A stretch of 64,000 nt of DNA from NCBI RefSeq assembly GCF_010093815.1, contig NW_022985551.1, positions 578,614-642,613 on the forward strand. The letters are read 5' to 3'. Origin of the DNA: Pseudovirgaria hyperparasitica. Lineage: Eukaryota > Ascomycota > Dothideomycetes > Acrospermales > Acrospermaceae. Under the pieces are notes generated by a model. The model did not search any database. It saw only the letters and a list, made by a program, of their open reading frames with translations, and was not told the DNA's origin. Positions 22,157 to 33,668 of this stretch are shown here, piece by piece (positions within the stretch are counted from its first letter, which is position 1; each line of letters begins with the position of its first letter). The translations under genes were made by a program, and so were the position numbers.

Positions 22157-24227
22157 ATGCCCATCTGCAGGTTCTGGCAGCAGGGTAACTGCAGGAATGG
22201 AAGTGAGGGCCAGTAAATCCATAGAGGTCGCACTATGCTTACTTCGTATACAGACGACTGCAAGTTTGAGCATGCTGGCCCTGGTGGGACCCAGAATCAA
22301 AATCGCTTCAACGCTTTCAATGCCCCGTCGAATTCGGGGCGCACGTTCGGAGATCGATACCGACCTGGTAAATTCCCTATTTCAAATTTGACAGATGAGG
22401 GGTAACATTTGATGCAGGGGGTAGCAATACTAGGGATGACAATACGTAAGTAGATCCTGATTGTACCAGCACTTTGTCTCATTCACCTACAGATATGGCG
22501 TTACCGCTAGTGCTATAGAGACCGATCTCTCGAAAGAACGGCCTATTTGGCCTTTGTCGAGCTATGGACCCGGCAAAGATGCCCCTAGGCAGCTTTTTGG
22601 TGGCTTTCCAGTCGAGCAGAGTCCCGAGGAAATGCGCATGCTAGCATATGCTGCTGTTGCAAATGGGAAACCGGAAGCTGCGGTAAGCATAGCGCTTTGC
22701 ATTCAAGAAGTTATTCACTGATCATTTTGTTAGATGCAAGATGAGCGCGCACTTGCAGAACAAGTGAATGGTCAGATCCAGAAATGCTTAGGCGATCTTA
22801 ATGGAGCAGTCAAGTATGTCCTTGATGGTCGAGATGCCCATCCTAATAGACATGACGAGTGCGTATCGGGAAATACGTCAGGTATAGGCAATCAAGCCCG
22901 AAGTAATGCCTTTTCTACGGTATCTTCAACGCCCGCAACCTTTGGTCAGAATACATCAACATTTGGTCAACCTTCTGCTCCCACCCAGACGTCTGCATTC
23001 GGACAACCATCCGCGCCAGCGCAAAACACAGCTTTTGGTCGGCCATCAGCACTTGGCTCTACACCAACTTTCGGCCAACCCTCTCAGCCAGTATCTGCGT
23101 TTGGCCAGCCATCAGCACCACTTGGGAATAGCTCTGCTTTAGGGGGACAATCAGCATTTGGACAACCGTCAGCTCCAGGCTTTGGGCAGAAGTCTGCCTT
23201 CAGCCAGCCGTCACAACCTGCTTTCGGCCAGTCAGGCACATCGTCGACATTTGGACAACCCTCTCAGCCAGGACTAACGTCTGCATTCGGCCAAGTCCCA
23301 CAGCCAGGACCAACACCAGCATTCGGACAGCCTGCCTTTGGGCAGCCATCTACTCTTGGCCAAACACAATCTCAAGGCTCAAATTCAACGTTTGGTCAGG
23401 CATCACAGCCAGGTTCGACATCGACATTTGGTCAGCCCTCGCAATCCGGTTCAACACCGGCATTTGGTCAACCATCACAGCCGGGCGCAACATCAGCCTT
23501 TGGTCAGCCTTCGCAGCCAGGAGCTGCATCAGCATTCGGGCAGCCCTCGCAGACAGCAGCCGCGCCAGCGTTTGGTCAGCCATCAGCTTTTGGTAAACCA
23601 GCGTTCGGAACGCCATCTCAGCCTGCGTCGTTTGGTGGACAACTAAATACTGGCGGAAGTGCTTTTGGAAAGCCTTCTCAGCATGCATTTGGTGCATCGC
23701 CCTTCGGTGCCGGTATCAGTGGAGCTAACCAGTCACCCCATGTTGCCCAAGGAAATACCCCACAAACGTCTGCATTTGGCCAATCCGCATCGAATTTCGA
23801 TACTGCTGCCAATCGAGCCACATCCACGCAAGCAAATGCAAATGGATTTTCTACTTCTCCAGCGCAGGGGTCTACTATATTCCCGCCATCCACGGTAGAT
23901 TCAAGAACGAAAAATCAGAACGGCCTTTTGTCGTCATTCAATGGTCGACCTGTCTCTTACCAGACATGGCCTCCAAACACTGAGGGTGGATCTAAAAGGG
24001 CACAAAACAGTTTACCTTTCTATCAGCCAAATGGCAGAGACTGGGAACGGATATGGCTCACTGATATTCCGCAGCCGAATACCGCAGCAGAGCCCCAGTT
24101 GCCACCCAGTGTCGATACTGGGATTCTTACGGAGGCGTACAAGTTTGCTGTTGAAAATGGCAAATTTAAGGATGACATCATGCCGGAATATCCACCCAAG
24201 CGAGAGTGGGTCAATTTCAATGTCTGA
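22157..24227 (+). CDS. NUP42: CCCH zinc-finger FG nucleoporin (NUP42/Amo1)
   Basis: Predicted cytoplasmic-face nucleoporin of the Nup42(Rip1)/Amo1 family, which helps Gle1-Dbp5 mRNA export. Five exons (22157-22202, 22254-22367, 22418-22445, 22493-22682, 22734-24227) give 623 aa. A CCCH zinc finger opens the protein (CRFWQQGNC, then DCKFEH, spacing C-X7-C-X5-C-X3-H) and is split by intron 1. Exon 3 is only 28 nt. Then come a helical segment (GGFPVEQSPEEMRMLAYAAV), about 26 FG dipeptides in AFGQPSQPG-type repeats (residues ~190-480), and a conserved C-terminal segment beginning FYQPNGRDWERIWLTDIP. The C-terminal 75 residues would be the Gle1-binding part by analogy with yeast. Confidence 0.9.
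22940..23805 (+). repeat. FG-repeat coding region
   Basis: Degenerate tandem array of roughly 36-45-bp units encoding (A/T)FGQPSQPG-like repeats, the most regular stretch being 23390-23600. Protein-level conservation exceeds DNA-level identity, as expected for an old selected FG domain. Confidence 0.75.
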
Positions 24228-25037
24228 GCATTTACTTGGCGCAATATCGCTCTCTAAATCATCTACACTGATGGTGGTGGCATTTCTCGCATTTCGTCTG
24301 GTCTAGTCACAGCTGCATAGCGAGGGCGTTTTACATGGTACATAGAATGTTGCGACTGAATTTGGAGCTGCTATAGAGGTCTGCTAATTCCTTTCAATAA
24401 TGCATGATGTAGATTAGGCGAGTGCTTGTTCATACCGAGTCATGTTTCATTTACATAAGCTCGGATTGCATTATTACTGTGTCGTTTAATGCAGTCCATC
24501 CTTCTGCTCCAGATCCATTGACATCCCCTAGCACTCCCAACCCTGCTGCGCTACATAAAACTCCTAATCCACGAAGTTCATGCGTTTCAAGCCGGGCACG
24601 AGGCTAAGGCTCTCTCTCTCCCCCTTACGCCTCTACCCTACCTAGTTAGCAAAGATAAGAAGGGCCTCGGAGACGTGCATAACACGAATGAAATACCATA
24701 CCGTTACGTAGCAAAGAGCACGGGAAGGGTTTCAGCAATGACCCGAGCCTTTCTTGCTCAACATTGCCATTGATAAACCAGCTCACGTACGGACATACAT
24801 TCAATCCGGATACCTACTAGTATGGATGCGGTGCCACTCGGCTGCAAACCAAGAAGCTAGTCCAGCAGTAACTCCGAGACCTTCTCAGAAAGTTTTTTTG
24901 TCAGCCCAGCCATGACCATTGTGGTTTTCACGCTTAATAATGTGTAATTGAGCACTATTCATTTGACTAGTATTGGTCTTTTGTTCCAGTGGTTCACTTC
25001 CGACACCATGTACATCCTCTGATCACCAGATATCAGA
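24228..25037. other. intergenic between NUP42 and dehydrogenase fusion gene
   Basis: 3' flank of NUP42, then a promoter region with short pyrimidine and poly-T tracts (near 24890). I found no gene or RNA. Confidence 0.4.
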
Positions 25038-26938
25038 ATGTCAGCCCTCATCTTGCCCCAAACCGAAAATCATCCAGTATGTGTGCTCGGCGGCGGCGTT
25101 CTGGGACGACGTATCGCCTGTGCGTGGGCAGCCGGGGGCTATGACTGCAACATCCGTGATCCAGACGAAGAACAACGTGCGAGTGCAGTACGTTATTTTG
25201 AGACCAGCATTTCGACGTTTCTGGCGGCAGAAGGTGGCGCTTGTGGGACTGTACGTGCATACGATGACCTCGAGACGGCGGTCAAGGATGCCTGGCTTGT
25301 CATTGAGTGCTTCCCGGAACGACTCGACTTCAAAGTGAATATGTGTACAGAGCTTGAGAGGCATGCACCAAGAGACGCGATGATGTGTACAATTTCATCG
25401 AGCTATGTGTCGAGGGAGGCGCTCGAAAAGGTAGGCGACGAGACAAAGAAAGGGATTTGTAATATGCACTGGACGATGTCTCGTAAGTTCTGTCCAGTAT
25501 AGCGATGGGCTGCTGATTTCTCGTAGCTCAGAATAAGATGGTCGAACTCATGACAGATGGACAAACTGATGAACGCGTATCTTCCTTCCTTTCGCAGCGC
25601 CTGGCGGAGATTGGCTATCTACCTGTACAGGCTCGCAATGAACCGACAGGCTTTGTGATCAGTCGCATGTGGGCGGCGATCAAGCGCGAGGCACTCATGA
25701 TCGTATCTCAAGGAGTTGCAACCCCTGAGGAATTGGACTCGGTGTGGGCTGAGATGTATACAAAGAACACCGCTGGGCCTTGTAAGATGATGGACGCTGT
25801 CGGTCTAGACACTGTATCTTTCGTTGAACAGCACTATGCCAAAGAGAGAAACTTACCCACCGAGCATACCGTCGACTACCTCCAGAGATACATTGATGAA
25901 GGCAAGCTTGGTACGAAATCCAGCAAAGGTGGCTTGTATCCTCCTGGTACGGCTCAAGAGACTGCTCAGAATTCCGCTGATCACCGCGACGCGTTGCATG
26001 CTCCCACAATATACTTCCTTGATATCGGCCTTAGCAACTCGCCCAAGGACTTCTTTAACAAAGGTCGTATCCTAATGGGAGGGACCGATGGACGCCCACT
26101 CAAGACTTTAGTCGACAGGCAGCACATGCCCGATGGGATTGCGATATCACTGAACCTGGGTAAAATATTCTGGACAAGCATGGGCATACCGTCCGCGAAT
26201 GACGGTTGTGTCTATTCCACTAACCTCGATGGCTCCGACATCCAGGTTGTCGTCCCTGTTGGAAACATCCATACAGGTAAGCAAATAACAATAGACCGCG
26301 TAAACAAGAAGCTTTACTTCTGCGAACGCGAAGGTCTCCGTGTGATGCGCTGTAATGGTGATGGCTCCAACCATGAGGTCCTCGTGCAAAACGGCGACTG
26401 GCGCAACCCGGACGAGATGAAAGATCAGATGCGCTGGTGTGTTGGTATCGCTGTTTCACCATCAACAGGCCAATTCTACTGGACGCAGAAAGGCTACTCG
26501 AAGAGCAACCAAGGCAAGATCATGCGCGCTAATATCGATTTCCCTGCTGGCCAGAACGCGACAAATCGGACTGATATAGAATGTGTGTTTCAGAAACTTC
26601 CTGAATCCATCGATCTCGAATGCGATGAAGAAGGTCATATCCTATACTGGTCGGATAGAGGAGAGCTGCCGATTGGAAACTCGATCAATCGAGCGTCTTT
26701 TTCCAGGCTAAGAGCAATCACGGACCCCAGTGTAAAGAGTATGCCGGAGGAGCACTATGATTTAATCGCACGCAACATGCACGAGACGATCGGGCTAGCT
26801 GTTGATATGAAGAACAAATACATCTACTGTACGGATCTTAGTGGGACGCTGTACCGGTTCAATTTGGATGGAGGTGGCAGGAGGAAGTACTATGACGGAG
26901 AAGGGTCTTTTACTGGACTTGCCCTGATGCATGTATGA
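25038..26938 (+). CDS. 3-hydroxyacyl-CoA dehydrogenase fused to YWTD-like beta-propeller
   Basis: Two exons (25038-25482, 25527-26938; 44-nt intron, join MS|PQNKMVELM) give 618 aa. Residues ~13-190 are an NAD-binding 3-hydroxyacyl-CoA dehydrogenase domain with GGGVLGRRIACAWAAGG (GxGxxG fold), SSSYVSREAL and the catalytic-His region MHWTMSPQNKMVELM. Residues ~190-290 match the C-terminal helical dehydrogenase domain (EPTGFVISRMWAAIKREAL; GPCKMMDAVGLDT). From ~306 onward is a six-bladed-propeller-like region with repeated strands resembling LDL-receptor YWTD blades (KIFWTSMG, KLYFCERE, QFYWTQKG, HILYWSDRG, YIYCTDLSG). There is no signal peptide, so it is an intracellular fusion. No stop or phase change separates the halves. 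Substrate is unknown; a hydroxyacid in secondary or specialised metabolism is possible. Confidence 0.85.
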
Positions 26939-29665
26939 TATGTCTTGTTTCCTATACCAGATTCTCAACAATACTCTTCATTTTATTCTCCTTCTCTTCT
27001 TGGTGGTGTTCTTTATAAGAGTCCGGTCGTGAGGAGGGTGCGCTATTCAAATGGGGGAGCCCTCAACCCTGGAGAAGTCAGCAGAATTTCTATTGTAGAT
27101 TATGTGTCTATCAGGGCCACAGTGGCAATGCTCGTCTTATATTCAGATATCGCCCTGCAGATGATCATAATTTTTACCTTCCACTGTCTTTTTACGTGCT
27201 CTGGAGATCCCGTGTCAGAAGCTTAAATCTGCTATGTTTTCTGCATCAGACGGTGCATATATTGTGTATTTCTGAGTCTCTTTATAATTGTTCGCAGGGC
27301 TTCTCGCTCATACTAATCCTCCTCTTTGCTTGTCTGTACCACATGCGCCCAGATGCTCGGCCTCTGTCACAGTCGCGCTTGTCAAGTTGTGGATCAGTCG
27401 CTACGCCAAACAAGAAGTAGCAGTGAGTCTGAGAAGAAGAATCGAATATGGATGCTTCAAGCACCGTACCCATCGAACACTATGCCCAATCTATAGGAAT
27501 TCAGGGGTACGCGCTTGCCACGAGAGTAAGAGGTGGATGGAAGATAGCGAATGTATAGCAGCTGAGTGGTTGGAGAATGTTGAGTATTGGCCCTTATCAG
27601 TCACTGTTGGGTCTTCGATGAAAGTGGTCTCGCAGCCAGATGAATATAATCATGTTAAGATGTCATCGCCCGACTAACATGGACAATTTGGATTGTCAAG
27701 CCAATGCTAGCCGCGAAATAGGAAACTTCCCATACGTCGAGGATGGAATTTAAGGATTCTATTGTTTCCTATGTTTTACACGCTACCCATCAAGACAAAT
27801 GTTCTAGGCCGGCACAGTTCTCGCTCTGTACAAACTGCGCTAAGCTCGCAGGAAAGTTTCCACAAACACCACCTTCATACTATTGCACACATTCGCCCAC
27901 ACCTTGATTCAGTCTCCGAACATCGTTTAATGGCTTCCTTGAAGAATAGATATCGCCTAACATTCTTCGAAATGTGCTCCTTGCAGAGCCTTGCCCGGTT
28001 GATCCTCCACTTCTAATCTACCAATTTCAGATGCGCCTTCTTGTACTGGGAACTGGGCAAGTGCTGATGATATCAGTTTCGACTCCTGCGAAGCTTATAT
28101 TGACAAGATAGTCCTCTTCATTCGAGACGCGAATCGGGATCAGCAAAGATGGTCTAGGCCACGCCGACTCGCCGCTGCCAGCGAAGATAATTGAACCCCC
28201 CCGCTTTGATACTGTGCAGACACATAGTATTTCTCTCCAAGAATCCTGCCCAGGTCACGTTAGTACGATGAGCATAGCCACAAGATTGAAAATTGGGGAA
28301 GACTGTCACTCGACGATCCCAGTGTTCAACAGAGCATGGACCCACCCGTATGAGATCATTGATCTTGCCATTACAGCGGACCTTCTCTAGATCGGCACTG
28401 TTAGTAAGTCAAAATTTGTCCTCAGCGCGTGTTAGGCCGCCACAAAGCATAAGACGACTTACATCTAAATAGTAACATCAGCGAACCTAGGACAAACTGG
28501 TTATGGGAATCAATATTCAGGGGAAAGAAAGACGGTTTGAACTTTGACAACTCAGCCCATGGACGTATGGTAGTGGTGGGACAGTGTCTGAAGAGCACTG
28601 AGTCCGGTAACAGGCCGTACGAATGGAAAGATCTTTCATGTTGGCAACCCTGTATATTGGCTGGTCAATTTGTAAGACAGGCTGGGCCAAAATGAAATGT
28701 ATCATAGCAGTGGACTCCACCATGTTCAAGTCGCTGGCACCGAGAAGGAGTTACACAATGGAATGGGGTTACTAATGGGCATATCATCACAAGTTATGCG
28801 TGTATCGAAAAGATGCAAAGCGTACCGTCGCTGACTGTCTGATGGTCTCGATACCTCAAATCTTCAAAGACAACCCAAGTCATCGGGTACCACTCTTCTA
28901 TACTTCAACTGCGGTTTGGAAGATTTGATTTTATAATCGTAGCGTTTTTCGGCTTCGAATCAGGGGCGGACGGGGTACATAAAAGCTAAAGTATCGCCCA
29001 TTAGGCTGAGGAAGCAGATTATAGCTTTGTACTAAATCATATTAAGACTATATAAAGTATCTAGCACAACTTCGAAAACTCCCGCAGAAAAATAAGACCT
29101 CGACGGCCATTTGAATCTTGCAAGCTGTATGTAAGCTTCCGTCTATTCGTAGCGGTACCTATATATCAGCAGCTTATAAATATATTTCAATGCTTATCGA
29201 ACTATGCTCCTGTGTGAGAGTACTCTGTGCGGCCTATGGACAATCCCATATAGATTCTATTTTTCTATGCTATGTGGTGCTGCAATAAACAGCCAGTGAG
29301 CCCGGATATGTTACAGAAGTTCGTAGAAGCGTTGATCTACTATCATCAGCCTATCCCTTGACAGCGTATCTATCGAGGATACGTCACTGACACCGTACAT
29401 AAATGTCAAACACCTCGCTTGCTAGGGGGTCTGTACCACACACGGGTTTCTGCATTTTGCTAGCGCGTTAGTGAATGTTATGACTTGCGCACTCTCCCTA
29501 CCCACCCACCAAACTTTTTCTTGACCTTCAACTTTCTCCTTCGAACCACAAACTCTCCAATCATCGACAACCGGCTAATCTTCTGTTGCATCGTTTGATC
29601 ATCTCTCAATATTTCCTTGCATTCTCTACTTTGCCCACCAGTACAGCTATATCCACCGATCTACC
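26939..29665. other. gene-poor accessory region, AT-rich distally
   Basis: 2.7 kb with no gene I can support. Several 60-130-codon frames (27288-27677 +, 27762-28016 +, 28154-28345 -) lack domains and mostly lack ATG starts. 28930-29450 is TA-rich like 2950-3600 and 30550-31350. A pyrimidine-rich leader at 29510-29660 marks the promoter of the next gene. Confidence 0.4.
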
Positions 29666-30491
29666 ATGTCCACCTCTAGAAACCTTACTCCTGATGTTGA
29701 AGCTCTCATCGAAGTTGGTCTTAAGAGATCTGAGATCAGCACTGAGGTCCGGCATCCTGAAGTCGATAATGAAATCAATCTGGTTTGCATTGGCACCCTG
29801 AGACCATCGACAAGACTGCCCGGTGCGAAAGTCTTTGTGGACATTACAGCAGATACTTCGCTACCTCGTCACTCATACAGTATAGCACATCATGCTAACG
29901 CAATGATGTACGAGATGAAAGATGGTAGTCTCAAAGCCTTAGTACCACAGAAAATTTGGAAGGTGCGAGGAAGAGACATCCACCTAATGAACATCATCAA
30001 ACCCAGCCTCTCAAGCGACTTCCTCGAGGGAGACGCCAAACAACAGCTGGGAATACTTCTGGGTTTCTGTTTTGGGGCTCTCCAGTGGGAGCTCAAAGGC
30101 TTGGAGGGGCACTTTGACGCAAAGAAGTGCCTCTTACAAACCTACAAATTCCTTGAGATAGGAATTTTCGATAAATCTAATGCAGGCTCTGCAGAGCCTT
30201 CTGCTGCCAGCCTAGGCTTGGTATGAGCTTCAAACTCTTTCAGAGACATCACTTACTGACTACATATGATAGGATTCGGAGAATACTGCTGCTGAGTACG
30301 GTGACTCTTCGTCGGCGGACAGGGAGGAGGAGATGGCTGAGTTTGCAGCAGAAGCGCACGCCCACTTTCAAATGATGGTAGCGTCGATCGCAGATGCAGC
30401 CCATGACTTGGATGGAACTACCCAGTCCCAGGTAGCAGCACTCCTCGCTAAGCATGAAGAGGAGCTGGATGAGTTCTTGGACGGTTTGTAG
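29666..30491 (+). CDS. orphan protein, paralogue A
   Basis: Two exons (29666-30220, 30273-30491) with a 52-nt intron (donor GTATGA, branch TACTGACTAC) give 257 aa. Unknown family. The core contains LVCIGTLRPSTRLPGAKVF, closely matching LVCIGRLVDGTISAGSKVF of the gene at 33669, followed in both by an ~85-residue domain ending in a Tyr/Leu-rich helix. The C-terminus is acidic and helical (EEMAEFAAEAHAHF ... KHEEELDEFLDGL). No signal peptide or membrane segment is seen. The ATG is in good context (ACC ATG T) after a pyrimidine-rich leader. It lies in an AT-rich island with two other orphans. The function cannot be stated. Confidence 0.65.
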
Positions 30492-31359
30492 AGAACTCAA
30501 GCGAGTTGCTAGATGTGTAATACTACTCCCTTGAGGAGGCATAGCGTTGTGTTATCGTATCAAATAGGTATAGATCAATAGACAAGATGATATCTAAACG
30601 CCTTGTGTCATTCAACATGGCGTTATAGCTGTCATAACACTACTTTAAAGGGTTAGCCATGTTATAGTAGTAGTAAAAAACTATAAAGATCAGACCTATA
30701 GAGTATCTGCTACTGTGAGGACACCAAAGATCATAGCTATATGTACTACTAAGAGGTTTGAATCCATTGAATATCATGTAGAATGACAATCTTATATAAC
30801 ATCGAATATCTCTATAGGTGTTGATCACGCTTGAACATCCGAGGAGACAAGACCTATGGAGCATTCCCCTGTACAGTCATATTACGACTCACGCTCCTAC
30901 TAAACACTATGAAGGTTCTACCATGTGAGCTATCACAAAAAATGACGTCTGTATCTAAATTGTGATGTTCTATTGCCGACAAGAGGCACTTAGTTTTATA
31001 CCTTGATGACTAGCTTGACGATTCAGCACTGCCAGAAGGGCCAATACTTCTGTTCAATTTCACGAGTATATCAATTGTTTTGCGTGCAAGTGTTTGTGAC
31101 TCGAGTAGACTAGAGACACTCAGGTGGTATTTCGTAGCTTAGAAACACCTAAATCAAGGATCCATTACCTAGTCTGAAGATCTGTATAAGATACGGATGC
31201 ACACAAAGTGTTATGAAGTCTTATAACATTCGAGATTTGACTACATAGACAGAGAGGCTTTACTGCATCTACTAGAGGATATAGCGATTCACAATATTCC
31301 GCAGAAGGATACCTCGAGTAGATAGGAGGATATTCAAAGATTCTCCATACTATGGAAGT
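30492..31359. other. AT-rich non-coding region, RIP-like
   Basis: Strongly enriched in TA, TATAG and CTA words with many stops in all frames. This is compatible with a decayed repeat, but no transposon protein or terminal repeat is visible. Confidence 0.45.
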
Positions 31360-32596
31360 CTAGAGTATATTGCCATAGAGCTCGAGGTAGTATAGGTCCT
31401 CTAGGTCAGTGGTAGACATAGGGCTGTCGGAACTGTATGTCCTGACTGCCGGTTGAATGTTGCTGTCCTCACTTATTATGCGTCGGGACTCCATAGTCCT
31501 GATTATGGAACTATCTTCATCAACAGAATGAGGGAATATGGGTCCTGTCCAGCGGTCGTCATTGTCTTGGAGGGCGCCAGACATATGGAGGCTAGCAGGG
31601 GCGGCGTGAGGATCCGGATATGCATCATGACTAGGAGAGCAATTGGGCGGTGCAACTACTCTTGACATTTGAGAGTCTTCCGATGAATAACCTTCACATA
31701 GTCTAGCGAATTCTTCCAGCGTTTGGTCCCGCGCTTGATGTAGCAATACTGTGGCTCCTTTGCCATCGATTCCAAAGAGGATGGAATAGGCGAACAAATC
31801 GGGCACGAAACCATTCGCTTGGACTGCCCCAGCGCGCATGATCCGCTGCTTCAAACTTGTGTATCTTCTCTTCAGGTAGTCTGGCCTGTCAAGACTATCC
31901 ATGTTCCGTAAGGTCATATATGCGCCAGCGAGCCAAAAGAACACCGGGCCATTTTCTCCATCCGCCTTTTGGACAGCTTCCGCTTCTTTCTTCCACAAGG
32001 CATTAACTGTGGCAAAAACTGTTATACAGGTAAGTGCTGGCTCTGACCAGGTGAGTTGTTCATCACTTACGTATGTCCAACACAATGAATGCATCGACCA
32101 TAGCGCGCAGCAATCGTTTGACTGGTTTTTCGAATTCAAGACCTTGGTTTCCCTTTTCCCATTCTTTCAAAACCATTTCGATCTCATAAAACCTGCCCAA
32201 AGCCGTACTCAGCTTGGTTCGCTGTCCTAAATCCAAAGTCTTGAAAGCCTTGAAGCTATATCCTATGAAGTGCTTTAGCTGTTGTTGTCCTGGCGAGAAT
32301 TGCCTCATTGCCTCCGGCTCTTCGATCAACTTAATGCGCTTGACCCTTTTTACCAATCTCTCTCGTGTCATCCCCATCACTATCTGGAGAGCCTCGATAT
32401 TCATCGCCTGATCCTTTTCCGTTTGCTTTGAGGCGTGCTTGAGTACACTGAAATTGAAAGAGGAGTGAGCTTTGACTGCCTCTGCGAGGAGCTTCATAGA
32501 TTTCTTCTGAGTGATGTAGTATGCTACTTTATCATAATAAGCCGGTGGATCTACTGGAAGGTTCTGGTTCCAGAGATCGTCGGGGGGTGATGACAT
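31360..32596 (-). CDS. orphan hypothetical protein
   Basis: Two exons (32596-32071, 32006-31360) joined by a 64-nt intron in phase 1 (VLDI|L|NALWKK) give 390 aa. The N-terminal ~210 residues are predicted alpha-helical and Lys/Arg-rich (MGMTRERLVKRVKRIKLIEE; MVLKEWEKGNQGLEFEKPVK). A second helical block follows (FWLAGAYMTLRNMDSLDRP) and then a disordered Ser/Pro/Asp-rich tail. No family is recognised. The listed frame begins with a TTG nine codons earlier; I chose the first ATG. It lies between the two orphan paralogues on the opposite strand, in the same AT-rich island. Confidence 0.6.
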
Positions 32597-33668
32597 TTCG
32601 TCGTGATTGTGGCAAGGTGACAACCTAAATGGTACCGTATAGAATCAAGCGTAGCTTCGTGAGCGGACCTCTAGGTTCTGGTGATACCTTAGAGTAAACA
32701 GACACTTGAAGATGTTTAACAGTCGCTGAAGTAGAACAACATCTTACGCAGCAAATCGCGCGGTAGATATATCCCAGAGGTCAGCCCTACAAAGCCACCT
32801 CATTCCAATCTAGCAAAGAATCGTGCCCCATACCAATGAAGTATAGCTTTTGTTATTCAATATGCTACTCTTAAAAGTAATATATGGAGTGAGACTGTAG
32901 ATCTGGAAAGAAGAGAGGACTGTGTACCCATGCCATTCGCCACATATGGACTTCAGGCAAGTGAAGCGAGCAGCAGACAAAGAAAGCGTTCTAGCAAGAA
33001 CATTCCCGTGGCGGTGTAACATAGCAAGAAATGAACTATCATGGGATTCTTCATGCGGTCATACAAAACAATGCTGACGACCTAGGAATGCCGTGTAACG
33101 TGACACATCCATACCAAGGACTTCTGGGATGACAGAGATAGGTGAGATAAGTACAAGGATATTCTTTAAGCCACAAATTAGTTCCGCGAATGACTGCTTG
33201 GAGAAGATCCATAGGTATATCAAGCCTCTACGGTTTTTCATAAAGTAATCTGGTAAAGTCACACTGAATTCGCCCGATCAGCCACAGTTCTCGATATCCC
33301 ATGGCTGTTTCTAACCCAAGCATCATGTTCGACATCACAGTCTGTGTACGCTCAAGCTATATTGTCAACTTTTATGTACACTTCTTCGATACTTTCATGG
33401 CTCCGGGCTTATACAGATAGTGTTGAGTGAGAGCTCTGTCTCTATAGCCAGGCATGTTTCAATACGATTCACTCGCAAACCGGTTCACCTGTTCATCTCA
33501 CCGCCTGCTTTTTTACTCACTCTGAATACGGTGTGCAACTGGACTTTAGGATGATTCACTTTCCGCTTGTGGCGAGAAGACTTTAAAACACGTCAACTCT
33601 ATTCTTATCATTATGTTTCAGTACACCTGACTTCTCTACGACCGCAACAGCGACTCCCTGTTCTCAAT
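32597..33668. other. intergenic within accessory island
   Basis: Divergent upstream space of the orphan genes at 32596 (-) and 33669 (+). No further gene is supported, and short frames on the minus strand (32810-33262) show no domain. Confidence 0.4.

Noticed and set aside
25038-26938. The dehydrogenase and propeller as two separate genes
   Set aside because: One uninterrupted exon spans both, with no stop, start context or intron between them.
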